This document shows positions 47,319-56,863 of a stretch of DNA of 64,000 nt, in pieces. A program made the translations under genes and the position numbers. Position 1 is the first letter of the stretch. Each line of letters begins with the position of its first letter. The notes below the pieces were generated by a model that was not told the origin of the DNA, ran no database searches, and was given only the letters and a program-made list of their open reading frames with translations. This DNA is from Mycolicibacter arupensis (GTDB lineage Bacteria > Actinomycetota > Actinomycetes > Mycobacteriales > Mycobacteriaceae), in the NCBI RefSeq assembly GCF_002086515.1, contig NZ_MVHH01000013.1, positions 30,662 through 94,661 on the forward strand. The letters run 5' to 3'.

Positions 47319-48431
47319 TCAGCCGCGGCTGAGGTGGGCCCGCAGTGCCGAGATCAATTCACTGGTCGCAGCCGCGCTGCCGCCGCCGAGCCCGAACAGG
47401 TTGATGAAGGCGTGCGTCAGTGACGGCATCCGACGGAGGTCGACCACCACACCGGCTTCGCGCAGCGCCGTGGCGAACAGTTCACCCTCGTCGCGCAGCG
47501 GATCGAAGCCGGCGACCGCCACCAGCGCGGGCGGCAGTCCCGAGAGGTCGTCGGCGAACAACGGCGATACCCGCGGGTCGGTCGCCTCCAGCCCCGAGCT
47601 ACCCACGTACTGGTCGGTGAACCAGTCGATGTCGTGCTTGGTCAGCAGAAAGCCCTCCGCAAAGAGGGTGCGTGAGCGGGTGTGGGCGGTGCAGTCGACC
47701 ACCGGATAGATCAGCCACTGCAGTGCGGGCGCCGGGCCGGCGTCATCACGTGCCCGCAGGGCCACCCCGATGGCCAGATTGCCGCCGGCACTGTCCCCTC
47801 CTACCGCCACCTGCCCGGGGATGCCGCCGAGCTCCGCGGCGTGCTCGTATGCCCAGCGAAACGCCGCATAGGCGTCGTCGAGTGCGGCCGGCGCGGGGTG
47901 CTCGGGTGCCAGCCGGTAGTCGACGGACAACACCGCAACGTCGCCGTCCCGGCAGGTCAGTCGACAGAACGCGTCGTGGCTGTCCAGGTCGCCGATCACG
48001 AACCCGCCACCGTGGTAGAAGACCAGCAGCGGCTTGGCCTCACGCTCGGGGCCGCCGACCGGCAGGTAGTGCCGGGCGGCCAGGTCACCCGCCGGTCCCG
48101 GTAGGACGATGTCGCGAACGTCGACGTGGATGTCAGACCCGCCGAGCCCGGCGGAGGTCTCGCGCAGCTGGGCGCGGGAGGCAACGGCGTCATCGCCGGT
48201 GACCAAGCCGGTGATACCCATGGCGTGCTGCCCGGCCAGCGCCAGCCGCAGGGTGGGATCGAGGGTGTTGCCGTCGATGGTCACCGCCCGACCGCCGGCC
48301 AGGATCCGCTGCACAGCGATCGGCAGCATCGGCATCGTTTTCATCCCGACGCTCAAGGCGGTGTTCTGCAGCTGCGCGGCCCAGCGCGCGCCCCTCCGGG
48401 TGCGGGAACCGCCTGGCAGACTTCCTGTCAT
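47319..48431 (-). CDS. lipN: Lipase/esterase LipN
   Basis: 370-aa hormone-sensitive-lipase family esterase. The oxyanion motif FYHGGGF (HGGG), nucleophile elbow GGDSAGGN, and C-terminal Asp and His (AGFDPLRDEG; LTHAFINLF) form the catalytic machinery. The N-terminal 70 residues are a cap. It begins at ATG 48431 (MTGSLPGG), as in M. tuberculosis LipN. That ATG overlaps the ATG of the plus-strand aldo-keto reductase gene in one CATG, so the two start divergently with no gap. Confidence 0.9.
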   Translation of the reverse strand: MTGSLPGGSRTRRGARWAAQLQNTALSVGMKTMPMLPIAVQRILAGGRAVTIDGNTLDPTLRLALAGQHAMGITGLVTGDDAVASRAQLRETSAGLGGSDIHVDVRDIVLPGPAGDLAARHYLPVGGPEREAKPLLVFYHGGGFVIGDLDSHDAFCRLTCRDGDVAVLSVDYRLAPEHPAPAALDDAYAAFRWAYEHAAELGGIPGQVAVGGDSAGGNLAIGVALRARDDAGPAPALQWLIYPVVDCTAHTRSRTLFAEGFLLTKHDIDWFTDQYVGSSGLEATDPRVSPLFADDLSGLPPALVAVAGFDPLRDEGELFATALREAGVVVDLRRMPSLTHAFINLFGLGGGSAAATSELISALRAHLSRG

Positions 48432-49275
48432 GGCTGCTGGAACTGACTTACGTTCGGTCACGCTCAACGACGGTAATTCCCTTCCGAGTGTTGGCTTCGG
48501 GGTTTACAAGATTTCACCCGATGAGACTGAGCGAGCGGTGAGCACCGCACTCGAAGCCGGCTACCGGCACATCGACACCGCGGCCCTCTACGGCAACGAG
48601 CGGGAGGTGGGCCGGGCGGTCGCCGCATCCGGGTTGCCGCGCGAGGACATCTCTGTGGTGACGAAGCTGTGGAATGCCGATCAGGGCTATGACTCGACCC
48701 TGGCTGCGTTCGACACCAGCATGAACCTACTTGGCCTGGAGTTTCTGGATCTGTATCTGATCCACTGGCCGCTGCCGGCGCACGGAAAGTTCGTCGAGAC
48801 CTTCCGGGCGTTGGCCCACCTGCGAGACCAGGGCCGGATTCGTTCGATCGGCGTGAGCAACTTCGAACCCGAACACCTTGAGACCCTCATCGATGGAACC
48901 GGGATCGTTCCGGTCGTCAATCAGGTCGAACTGCACCCGCGCTTCAACCAGGCCGAGTTACGGCAGGTGCATGCCCGCCTCGGCATTGCCACCGAGGCCT
49001 GGGCGCCTCTGGGCCGGGGTTCGCTGCTGACTCATCCGACGATCACCAAGGTGGCGCGGCGATGCGGCAAGACCCCTGCCCAGGTACTGCTCAGGTGGCA
49101 CCTGCAGCTGGGTAATATCGTCATTCCGAAATCGGTGAACCCGGAGCGTATCGTCAGCAACTTCGACGTCTTCGACTTCGAACTCGGCACCGCACAGATG
49201 GCCGAGATATCCTCGCTCGACGACGGCGCCCGACTGGGGCCCGATCCACGAACCTTCGATGACACAGGTAGGTGA
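48430..49275 (+). CDS. Aldo-keto reductase, first of a tandem pair
   Basis: 281-aa NADPH-dependent (beta/alpha)8 aldo-keto reductase. The catalytic tetrad is visible: Asp in DTAALYGNE with Tyr, Lys in VTKLW and His in YLIHWP. The cofactor motif [10 protein letters not shown] is near the C terminus. It is about half identical to the next gene. The M. tuberculosis locus holds one such gene, so this is a tandem duplicate. It ends one base before the second gene starts. Confidence 0.9.
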   Translation: MAAGTDLRSVTLNDGNSLPSVGFGVYKISPDETERAVSTALEAGYRHIDTAALYGNEREVGRAVAASGLPREDISVVTKLWNADQGYDSTLAAFDTSMNLLGLEFLDLYLIHWPLPAHGKFVETFRALAHLRDQGRIRSIGVSNFEPEHLETLIDGTGIVPVVNQVELHPRFNQAELRQVHARLGIATEAWAPLGRGSLLTHPTITKVARRCGKTPAQVLLRWHLQLGNIVIPKSVNPERIVSNFDVFDFELGTAQMAEISSLDDGARLGPDPRTFDDTGR

Positions 49276-49276
49276 C

Positions 49277-50116
49277 ATGACGTCGGGCACCGCGATCCCC
49301 TCCGTCACGCTCAATGACGACCGCACCATCCCCACCCTGGGCCTCGGTGTGGCGGAGTTGTCCGAAGCCGAAACCGAGCGGGCGGTCTCTGCCGCGCTCG
49401 AGCTGGGCTGCCGGTTGATCGACACCGCCAAGGTGTACGGCAACGAGGCCGCCGTCGGCCGGGCGATCGCCTCGTCAGGCATCCCGCGTGAGGAGGTGTT
49501 CGTCACCACCAAGCTGGCCAACGCCGACCAGGGCCTGACCGCCGCCATCGAGGCGTGCAAGGCCAGCCTTGAGCGGCTCGGCATGGACTACGTGGACCTG
49601 TACCTGATCCACTGGCCAGCGCCGTCGCTGGGCATGTACGTCGACAGCTATGGCGGACTGATCCAGGCACGGGAACTCGGCCTGGCCCGCTCCATCGGAG
49701 TGTGCAATTTCACCGCGGAGCATCTCGACGATGTGATCGACCTGGCGTTCGAGACGCCCTCGGTCAACCAGATCGAACTGCACCCGCTGCTCAACCAGGC
49801 GCAGCTGCGTGCCGCCAACGCCGAGCGCGGCATCATCACGCAGGCCTACAGCCCGCTGGCCGTCGGCCGGCTGCTCGACCACCCGACCGTCACGGCCATC
49901 GCCGGTGAATACGGCAAGACACCGGCGCAGGTGCTGATCCGCTGGAGCCTGCAGCTGGGCAATGTGGTGATTCCCCGCTCGGCCAAGCCCGAGAACATCG
50001 CCGCCAACCTCGATGTGTTCGGCTTCGAGCTGGCCGACGAGCACATGGCGAGCCTCAGCGGCCTCAACGACGGCACCCGGGTGCGAGAGGACCCGCTGAC
50101 CTACGCGGGTATCTGA
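49277..50116 (+). CDS. Aldo-keto reductase, Rv2971 ortholog
   Basis: 279-aa reductase, closest of the pair to Rv2971 (the C terminus [17 protein letters not shown] matches it). Rv2971-type enzymes detoxify reactive aldehydes such as methylglyoxal. Tetrad Asp, Tyr, Lys and His in [14 protein letters not shown] and YLIHWP. The cofactor motif is [14 protein letters not shown] at 49277 has AGGTAGG just upstream, and the stop of the first gene (TGA) is one base before. After its stop, TCCGCCGCGGCGGA (50117-50130) is a weak terminator palindrome. Confidence 0.93.
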   Translation: MTSGTAIPSVTLNDDRTIPTLGLGVAELSEAETERAVSAALELGCRLIDTAKVYGNEAAVGRAIASSGIPREEVFVTTKLANADQGLTAAIEACKASLERLGMDYVDLYLIHWPAPSLGMYVDSYGGLIQARELGLARSIGVCNFTAEHLDDVIDLAFETPSVNQIELHPLLNQAQLRAANAERGIITQAYSPLAVGRLLDHPTVTAIAGEYGKTPAQVLIRWSLQLGNVVIPRSAKPENIAANLDVFGFELADEHMASLSGLNDGTRVREDPLTYAGI

Positions 50117-50137
50117 TCCGCCGCGGCGGAGGACTTC

Positions 50138-50854
50138 CTAGCCGATCGGGCAGGTGCCCGCGGCCGCGCGCAAGGCATCGGCGGAGGCTTGATCGACCCG
50201 CAACGCATAGCCGCGGAGAACCGCCAGATAGGCGATGGCGTACTGACAGGCGAACGCCCTGTTCGGCGGCATCCACTGCCCGGGCCCGCCATCGCCTTTG
50301 TCCTGGTTGGCCTGGCCGGCGACCGCCAACAGGTTGGCCGGGTCGTTGGCAAAGCGCAACCGCTGGCGATACGGCCAGGCCGACGCCCCCATGTCCCAGG
50401 CATAGGCCAGCGGCACGATGTGGTCGATCTGCACGGCCTCGCCGACTTTCGCGCCACGAGTGAAGGCGACCACGGCATTGGTGTAGGGGTCATGCAGGAT
50501 GCCGGCGGCAACCGCGTCGGCGCAGCGCTTGGTCGACACATGGGTGATGTCGACCAGGTCCCGGTTGAGGATGTCATTGCGGGTGTCGCAGCCATTGCGC
50601 CCACCGGGCGCATCGTTGTCGTCGTCCCAGGCGTCCCCAAAGCGCGACCGGACGTAGTCGTGGCGATGGGCGCGGGCCGGTATCACCGTGATACCGGCTA
50701 GGACGTCGGTGCCCGGCGCCACCGTGGGCATCCCGGACTCCGTCGCCAGGGCGCGGCTACGGTGACCGACGGTAGAGACCGTCTGGTAGGCCACGGCCAC
50801 CGCCAGCACCGCCACCACGGCCAGCCACAGCAGGGTCCTGCGGCTCGGGGTCAT
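50138..50854 (-). CDS. Secreted HNH-family nuclease-like protein (Rv2972c-like)
   Basis: 238 aa. A signal anchor (LLWLAVVAVLAVAVAYQTV) puts the rest outside the membrane. The HNH-like segment is VQIDHIVPLAYAWDMGASAWP ... NDPANLLAVAGQANQDKGD, with the central DHIVP and the distal Asn and Lys of DUF1524-type nucleases. Cys pairs suggest disulfides. Nuclease activity is inferred from the fold only. The start overlaps the recG stop by 4 bases. Confidence 0.88.
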   Translation of the reverse strand: MTPSRRTLLWLAVVAVLAVAVAYQTVSTVGHRSRALATESGMPTVAPGTDVLAGITVIPARAHRHDYVRSRFGDAWDDDNDAPGGRNGCDTRNDILNRDLVDITHVSTKRCADAVAAGILHDPYTNAVVAFTRGAKVGEAVQIDHIVPLAYAWDMGASAWPYRQRLRFANDPANLLAVAGQANQDKGDGGPGQWMPPNRAFACQYAIAYLAVLRGYALRVDQASADALRAAAGTCPIG

Positions 50855-53082
50855 GCCTTGTCCAGGTATTCGATGTCGGTGAAGTACGCGGCGAGGGTGG
50901 CCAGCCCGGGATCATCCGGGTTTGCGCCCCAGGCCTTCTCGCACCAGGTCCTGGCCGCCTCGATGACCTCGGCATGGTCGACCAGCGACAGCAGCTTCAG
51001 GCCGCCCCGCCAACCGGATTGGTTACGGCCCAGCACATCTCCCTCACCGCGCTCCCGCAGATCCAGATCCGCCAGCGCGAACCCGTCGAGAGTGCCGGCG
51101 ACGGCCTCCAGCCGCTTGCCCGCTCGGGACCCCTCACTGGCGGCGGTGACAAGCAGGCACAGGCTGGCGTGCTCGCCCCGTCCGATCCGGCCGCGCAGCT
51201 GGTGTAGCTGACTGATGCCGAAGCGGTCGGCGTCGGCCACCAGCATGACCGTCGCGTTGGGCACGTCGACGCCGACCTCGATCACGGTGGTGCACACCAG
51301 CACGTCCACCGTTCCGGACCGGAACGCGCTCATGACGGCGTCCTTCTCCTCGCCGGAGAGCCGGCCGTGCATCAGCCCGAGGCGCAATCCGGCCAACGGC
51401 CCCGACTTCAGGCGATCGTAGAGTTCCACCGCGGTCGCCGAGGGGCGGGTGCCGCCTTGCTCCTGATCGCCGGTCTGCGCGGATTCGTCGGTCTCGTCGA
51501 TGCGCGGTGCCACCACATAGGCCTGTCGGCCCGCGGCCACCTCCTCGCGAATGCGTTCCCACGCCCGCTGCAGCCATGCGGGTTTGGATTTCTCGAAGAT
51601 CACCGTGGAGCGGATCGGCTGTCGCCCGCGGGGCAGTTCACGCAACGTGGAGGTCTCTAAGTCGCCGTAGACGGTCAGTGCCACCGTCCGCGGGATCGGG
51701 GTGGCAGTCATCACCAGCAGGTGCGGGGTCATGCCTTCGGGAGCCTTGGCGCGCAGCCGATCCCGCTGCTCGACACCGAAGCGGTGCTGTTCGTCGATCA
51801 CCACCATGCCCAACCGGTGGAACTCGACCGAGTCCTGCAGCAATGCGTGGGTGCCGACCACGATGCCGGCCGCTGCGCCGGTGATCTGCGCACGGGCCTG
51901 CTTTTTGGCGGCCGCCGACATCGACCCGGTGAGCAAGGCCACCGCGGTGGCATGGTCCGCGCCGCCGAGCTGCCCGCCCAGCGCCAGCGGGCCCAGCATG
52001 TCTCGCATCGACCGGACATGCTGGGCTGCAAGCACTTCGGTGGGCGCTAGCAGCGCGCACTGATAGCCGGCGTCCACCATCTGCAGCATGGCCAGCAGCG
52101 CCACGATCGTCTTTCCCGAGCCGACTTCACCCTGCAGCATCCGGTTCATCGGGCGGGTAGCGGACAGTTCGGCGTGCAACACGTCGAGCACATCGCGCTG
52201 TCCGGCCGTCAGCTCGAAAGGCAACCGCTGCAGCATTTCCGCGGCCAACCCGTTCGCGCGGGGCGGGGCAGGCGGCCCGGATTCGGACAGCTCGCCGTTG
52301 CGGCGCACCGCCAGCGCCCATTGCAGCCCGACGGCCTCATCGAAAGTCAGTCGCGCGCGGGCCTTCGACCGCAGGGTCTCACTTTCGGCCAGGTGGATGC
52401 CGCGCAGTGCCTCGTCCTCGCTGATCAGGTCACGCTCGGCCAGCAGCGCGGCCGGCAGCGGATCGGGCACCGGTTCGAGCACCTCGAGAACCTGTCGCAC
52501 GCAGGCGAAGATGTCCCAGCTCTGCAATTTGGTGCTGGCCGGATAGATCGGATAGCAGGCGCGCTCGAACTCCGACTGCAGCACCTCCCCGCTGATCGCC
52601 TGCGACGCATCGGCGATGCTGCGCAGCGAGTCACTGCCGAAGTTGTCCTTGTCGGGGGCGTCGAGGATCAGGAAGTCGGGGTGGGTCAGTTGGAGTTTGC
52701 GGTTGAAGTAGCCGACCTCGCCGGAGAGCATCACCCTGGTACCGGGCGTGAGTTTGTATTTGAGGCCGCGCGCATTGAAGAACGTCGCGCTGACTTTCTT
52801 CTGGCCGCTGCCGAGGGTGATCACCAGATACTCGTTGGGGCGCCGCCCGGCTTGTCGCCTCATCGGCTTGGCCATCGCGGTGGCGATGGTGTCAACCAGG
52901 GTGATGTGCTCACCCTCTAGCGCCTGAGCCTCGTCGAGGCCCCGCTTCGTCGCACCCTCGACATAGCTGCGGGGGTAGTGACGCAGCAGCTCGGCGACGG
53001 TGCGGATGCCGAAAAACTCGTCGAGTTTGCCGGCCGCATCCGCGCCCACCACGTAGTCCAGCCGATCGGCCAAGGTGACCAT
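50851..53082 (-). CDS. recG: ATP-dependent DNA helicase RecG
   Basis: 743-aa Holliday-junction and fork-reversal helicase. The N-terminal wedge (OB) domain covers about 1-230. Superfamily 2 helicase motifs are GEVGSGKT (I), DEQHRFG (II), TATPIPRT (III) and later LRGRIGRG (VI). The C terminus is typical. It lies downstream of the fakA-like gene with a 2-base gap and overlaps the HNH gene. Confidence 0.96.
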   Translation of the reverse strand: MVTLADRLDYVVGADAAGKLDEFFGIRTVAELLRHYPRSYVEGATKRGLDEAQALEGEHITLVDTIATAMAKPMRRQAGRRPNEYLVITLGSGQKKVSATFFNARGLKYKLTPGTRVMLSGEVGYFNRKLQLTHPDFLILDAPDKDNFGSDSLRSIADASQAISGEVLQSEFERACYPIYPASTKLQSWDIFACVRQVLEVLEPVPDPLPAALLAERDLISEDEALRGIHLAESETLRSKARARLTFDEAVGLQWALAVRRNGELSESGPPAPPRANGLAAEMLQRLPFELTAGQRDVLDVLHAELSATRPMNRMLQGEVGSGKTIVALLAMLQMVDAGYQCALLAPTEVLAAQHVRSMRDMLGPLALGGQLGGADHATAVALLTGSMSAAAKKQARAQITGAAAGIVVGTHALLQDSVEFHRLGMVVIDEQHRFGVEQRDRLRAKAPEGMTPHLLVMTATPIPRTVALTVYGDLETSTLRELPRGRQPIRSTVIFEKSKPAWLQRAWERIREEVAAGRQAYVVAPRIDETDESAQTGDQEQGGTRPSATAVELYDRLKSGPLAGLRLGLMHGRLSGEEKDAVMSAFRSGTVDVLVCTTVIEVGVDVPNATVMLVADADRFGISQLHQLRGRIGRGEHASLCLLVTAASEGSRAGKRLEAVAGTLDGFALADLDLRERGEGDVLGRNQSGWRGGLKLLSLVDHAEVIEAARTWCEKAWGANPDDPGLATLAAYFTDIEYLDKA

Positions 53083-53084
53083 AG

Positions 53085-54728
53085 CTACTCGACCCCGATC
53101 AGCAGCGCATCCCCTCGATGCCCGGTGCAGTAGGTCGCAAGCTCGGTTCCGGGATGTTGATCGTGCACATGCCTCGCCAGGACGGCGATGACGTCCCCGT
53201 CGAAGCCGGCCCCGACCAGCACCGTCACCAGCTCACCGCCGGCCGCCAGCAAGAGGTCGATCAGACCGATCGCCGCCGCTCCCACATCGCGGGCCACGAT
53301 CAGCACCTCGTCGCCGGCTATACCCAGGCCGTCGCCGGGGCGGCAGGAGCCGGCCCAGGTCAGCGCATGTTCGGTGGCGACTCGGACCGACCCGAGCCTG
53401 GTGCTGCCGGCCGCCCGCGCCATGGTGTAGCCGTCATCGACCACTGGCCGGCCGGGATCGTGGACGGCCAGGGCCGACAGCCCCTGCACCATCGAGCCGG
53501 TCGGCACCGGAACCACCTCGATGCCCCACCCGATGGCCGCGGTACAGCCGGCGACCAGTTCCTCGGCGGCCACGTAGCCGTTGGGCAACAGCATCACCTG
53601 GGCCGCCCCGGTGTCCACCACGGCCCGCAGCAGCTGCTGGGCACTGACCATCACGACCGGCTCGTCGCTGTGCGGGTCGGGCCGCAGCACGCTGGCGCCT
53701 TCGGAATCGAACAACGCCGCGGCGCCGTCGCCGTCGACCACCGCCAGCACCGCGCGCTCCCGGGCCCAGCTACCCGGCGACACCCTGGTCACCCCGGCCA
53801 AGGCCGAGATCTGGATGCGCCGTGGTCGGCCGAAGGCCAGCCCCGCCTCCACGGCCGCGCCGGCGTCGTCGGTGTGTACGTGCACCGAATATCCGCCGAC
53901 CACCCCCGCCGTCGCGATCGCCACCGATTCGCCCAGCTGTGTGAGTCTTTCTCGCAGGGCTTCGGTGTCTTCGGGGCTGCACTCGCCGAGCAGGTACATC
54001 ACCTCGAACTGGGGCGCGGGCGGCGCCGTGCCCACGTCGGGAGGCCAGGGCCGTGGCGACGGCTGGTACACCGGCCGCACCGGCGCCTGCCCGGTGATGG
54101 TCGAGCGCAGGGCGTCCAGCAGAACCAGCAGGCCGCGACCGCCCGCGTCGACCACTCCGGCCTCGGCGAGTGCGTCGAGCTGCGCGGTGGTGGCATCCAG
54201 CGCCGCTGCGGCGGCATCGGTACCGGCCACGAGCGCCGGACCCAGCTCCGCGCCCTGCACTGCGCACCGCTCAACGGCGGCCGCGGCGGCCTGCAATACC
54301 GAGACGATGGTGCCCGGGACCTCTTGGCCGCCCATGGAGGTGACCACCAGTTCGACGCCGTGGCGCAGACCCTCGGCGAGCAGCGACGCGTCGATCACAC
54401 GGGCTTCGCCGCGGTGGCCTGCGGTCACATCGGCCAGACCGCGCAAGATCTGCGAGAGGATCACCCCGGAGTTACCGCGCGCGCCATGCAGTGCCCCGGA
54501 CGACAGCGCGGCCGCAACCCGGCCCACCTGGCCCGAGGCGGCCTCGGTGTTGGCCTCGGCGAGAGCCGACCGCATGGTGAACAGCATGTTGGTTCCGGTG
54601 TCCGAGTCGGCGACCGGGAAGACATTGAGCTGATTGATCTCGTCGGTGTGGGTGATCAGGTCACCGACGGCGGTGTGTGCCCAGTCCCGCAAGGTCGCCG
54701 CATCCAGCCGACGATCGGGGTTGCCCAC
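53085..54728 (-). CDS. FakA-like protein: DhaL kinase domain fused to a FakA C-terminal domain
   Basis: About 547 aa. The N-terminal DhaL domain (about 1-200) contains the Mg-ATP motif LNVFPVADSDTGTNM and ARGNSGVILSQILRG. The remaining two thirds match the FakA middle and C-terminal domains. FakA phosphorylates fatty acids bound to FakB, so a fatty-acid kinase role is likely. In M. tuberculosis the same protein is annotated as two genes (Rv2974c and Rv2975c); here it is one frame. GTG at 54728 is chosen because AGGAAGG lies about 9 bases upstream. Confidence 0.88.
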   Translation of the reverse strand: MGNPDRRLDAATLRDWAHTAVGDLITHTDEINQLNVFPVADSDTGTNMLFTMRSALAEANTEAASGQVGRVAAALSSGALHGARGNSGVILSQILRGLADVTAGHRGEARVIDASLLAEGLRHGVELVVTSMGGQEVPGTIVSVLQAAAAAVERCAVQGAELGPALVAGTDAAAAALDATTAQLDALAEAGVVDAGGRGLLVLLDALRSTITGQAPVRPVYQPSPRPWPPDVGTAPPAPQFEVMYLLGECSPEDTEALRERLTQLGESVAIATAGVVGGYSVHVHTDDAGAAVEAGLAFGRPRRIQISALAGVTRVSPGSWARERAVLAVVDGDGAAALFDSEGASVLRPDPHSDEPVVMVSAQQLLRAVVDTGAAQVMLLPNGYVAAEELVAGCTAAIGWGIEVVPVPTGSMVQGLSALAVHDPGRPVVDDGYTMARAAGSTRLGSVRVATEHALTWAGSCRPGDGLGIAGDEVLIVARDVGAAAIGLIDLLLAAGGELVTVLVGAGFDGDVIAVLARHVHDQHPGTELATYCTGHRGDALLIGVE

Positions 54729-54824
54729 CTGCACCCACCTTCCTGCCACCACCTCCGGTGGCCGCAAGCCTAATCACTCCGGACGACAGCACAGGTCACG
54801 TCCGTCCGGCGGGGATGGGGCGTT

Positions 54825-54854
54825 TTGGTGGTTGCCCCGCCGGGCGGGTATCCT
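54825..54854 (+). promoter_or_regulatory. Candidate rpmB promoter
   Basis: TTGGTG (54825-54830) and TATCCT (54849-54854) are spaced 18 bases and resemble a SigA-type promoter. This would put the transcript start near 54861, about 60 bases ahead of the rpmB ATG. It lies in the divergent region (54729-54921) between the fakA-like gene and rpmB. Confidence 0.4.
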
Positions 54855-54921
54855 GATCAGGTTGTCGGGCCACCCGCTGAGGTTGTTGGCCCTCAAGCAG
54901 ACGTTTTGAGGAGTGTCACAT

Positions 54922-55113
54922 ATGGCTGCCGTGTGCGATATCTGCGGAAAGGGCCCCGGCTTCGGTAAGTCGGTATCCCACTCGCACCGTCGGACCAGCC
55001 GTCGGTGGGACCCGAACATTCAGGTCGTGCACGCCGCGCGTCCCGGCGGTAACAAGCAGCGCCTGAACGCCTGCACCTCGTGCATCAAGGCCGGCAAGGT
55101 CGTCCGCGGCTGA
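54922..55113 (+). CDS. rpmB: 50S ribosomal protein L28, zinc-binding (C+) form
   Basis: 63-aa bL28. Two CxxC pairs (CDICG near the start and CTSC near the end) mark the zinc-binding form. Zinc-independent paralogs (C-) usually exist elsewhere under Zur control. [13 protein letters not shown] is typical. GAGGAG lies 9 bases upstream of ATG 54922. Upstream in-frame ATG at 54913 is not needed. Confidence 0.95.
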   Translation: MAAVCDICGKGPGFGKSVSHSHRRTSRRWDPNIQVVHAARPGGNKQRLNACTSCIKAGKVVRG

Positions 55114-55124
55114 GTCCGCCCTTG

Positions 55125-55152
55125 CTCGCCAATCGGGGACCTGGTTGGTGAG
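55125..55152. terminator. Hairpin between convergent rpmB and ung
   Basis: Arms CTCGCCAA (55125-55132) and TTGGTGAG (55145-55152) pair with one mismatch around a 12-base loop, followed by TTTG on the plus strand. It lies between the stops of the two converging genes. Confidence 0.55.
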
Positions 55153-55175
55153 TTTGCGCGACCTGAGCTAGGGCG

Positions 55176-55856
55176 TCACTCCAGTCGCCAGTCGATCGGG
55201 TCGGCCCCCAGCTGTGCCAGCAACGCGTTGGCACGGCTGAACGGCCGCGATCCGAAGAATCCCCGCGACGCCGACAGCGGCGAGGGGTGCGGTGATTCGA
55301 TCGTCAGGCACTGCTCGTTGAGCATTGGTTTGAGCGTCCCGGCATCGCGCCCCCACAGGATCGCCACCATGGGCTGACTGCGGGCCGTCAGGGCTCGGAT
55401 CGCGCATTCGGTGACGGCCTCCCAGCCTTTGCCCCGATGCGATGCCGGGGTTCCCGGCGCCACGGTGAGAACTCTGTTGAGCAACAACACTCCCCGCTGC
55501 GCCCACGCCGACAGATCTCCGTTGGACGGTTTGGGGTAGCCCAGGTCCGCGGTGTACTCGGTGAAGATGTTCTCCAGACTGCGCGGCAACGGCCGCACAT
55601 CCGGTGCCACCGAGAAACTCAGGCCCACTGCGTGGCCAGGTGTCGGATAGGGATCCTGTCCAACGATCAGCACCCGCACCTTGTCGAACGGAAAGGTGAA
55701 GGCACGCAAGATGTTCTGACCTTCGGGCAGATAGCCACGTCCGGATGCCTTCTCGTCGCGCAGAAATGCCCCCAGTGCGGCGACCTGATCGGTGACCGGT
55801 GCCAGCGCACTGGCCCAACCGCTTTCGACGAGTTCAGGAAGTGGACGTGCGCTCAT
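55176..55856 (-). CDS. ung: Uracil-DNA glycosylase
   Basis: 226-aa family 1 UDG that removes uracil from DNA. The catalytic water-activating motif GQDPYP (Asp), the LLLNRVLTV strand and the minor-groove loop HPSPLS (His) are present. It is downstream of thiL by 6 bases, the usual mycobacterial order. Confidence 0.97.
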   Translation of the reverse strand: MSARPLPELVESGWASALAPVTDQVAALGAFLRDEKASGRGYLPEGQNILRAFTFPFDKVRVLIVGQDPYPTPGHAVGLSFSVAPDVRPLPRSLENIFTEYTADLGYPKPSNGDLSAWAQRGVLLLNRVLTVAPGTPASHRGKGWEAVTECAIRALTARSQPMVAILWGRDAGTLKPMLNEQCLTIESPHPSPLSASRGFFGSRPFSRANALLAQLGADPIDWRLE

Positions 55857-55862
55857 GGTGTC

Positions 55863-56840
55863 TCAAGGTAATGGGGTGCCGGAATCGAACGACTGCCAGC
55901 CCGGCAGCCCGTTCCACACCGCCCCGTCGACCAGTACCTGTGCCGGCCCCTCAACGACGTGCCCGATGGCTCGCCAACCACGGGGCACGGCGCCGGCAAA
56001 CGCCGCGACCAGAGCGTGATCCTCTCCCCCGCCCAGCACCCACGACCACGGATCGGTCCCGACCGCAGCACCAGCGGCCGCCAGGGCTCGATAGTCGGCC
56101 CCCAGTGCGTCCCTGGAGACGTCGAAGGTCACCTGCGACGCAGCGGCCAGGTGTCCCAGATCGGCGATCAATCCGTCGGAGACATCGGTCATCGCCTGGG
56201 CTCCGGCGTCGGCGGCCACCGCGCCCTGCCCATACGGCGGCTGCGGGACCAGGTGCCGCTGCCGCAGTTCGGCGAGATCGTCGGTGGCTACGCCATCGCT
56301 GAACAGCCGCAGACCCGCCGCCGAGCGCCCCAGCTCGCCGGCCACCGCCAGCGTCGCCCCGGGACGCGCCCCGGACCGCAACACCGGCGTCCGGCCGTCC
56401 AAGTCCCCGAGCACGGTCACCGACACGACCCACCGGTCCGCCTGAACCAGATCACCGCCCACCACACCCGCCCCCAGCTGCGCCGCCTCAGCCCACATTC
56501 CATCGGCGAGGGCGGCGGCATCGGCGGCGGACGTGTGGGCTGGGGCGCCGAAACCGACCACGAAGGCCGTGGGCCGCGCGCCCATCGCCTCGATATCGGC
56601 GGCATTCTGCGCGATCGCCTTGCGGCCGACCTGCTCCGGCGTCGACCAGTCCAGCCGGAAATGCCGGCCCTCCACCAGCATGTCGACCGAGACCACGGCG
56701 CGACCGTCGGCGCAGCGCACCACTGCCGCGTCGTCGCCGGGACCCAGTTGGGTGGTGTCCGGCTGACGGCGCCCAGCCACCAGCCGGTCGATCATGGGAA
56801 ACTCTCCAAGCTGACCCAGCGTGGGCTCGTTACCGCGCAC
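55863..56840 (-). CDS. thiL: Thiamine-monophosphate kinase
   Basis: 325-aa enzyme of the PurM/ThiL superfamily that phosphorylates thiamine monophosphate to the diphosphate. Characteristic pieces are GEFPMIDRL, GPGDDAAVV, VSVDMLVEGRHF, NAADIEAMGARP, GGDLV and GGGEDHALVA. GTG at 56840 is the start. It is divergent from the DUF3515 gene. Confidence 0.95.
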   Translation of the reverse strand: MRGNEPTLGQLGEFPMIDRLVAGRRQPDTTQLGPGDDAAVVRCADGRAVVSVDMLVEGRHFRLDWSTPEQVGRKAIAQNAADIEAMGARPTAFVVGFGAPAHTSAADAAALADGMWAEAAQLGAGVVGGDLVQADRWVVSVTVLGDLDGRTPVLRSGARPGATLAVAGELGRSAAGLRLFSDGVATDDLAELRQRHLVPQPPYGQGAVAADAGAQAMTDVSDGLIADLGHLAAASQVTFDVSRDALGADYRALAAAGAAVGTDPWSWVLGGGEDHALVAAFAGAVPRGWRAIGHVVEGPAQVLVDGAVWNGLPGWQSFDSGTPLP

Positions 56841-56863
56841 AGCCTGGAGTGTAGGTGTGCTGG

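Noticed and set aside
53118..54773. Long plus-strand open frame opposite the FakA-like gene
   Set aside because: Antisense shadow; the minus strand encodes the conserved DhaL motif and the frame has no recognisable domain.
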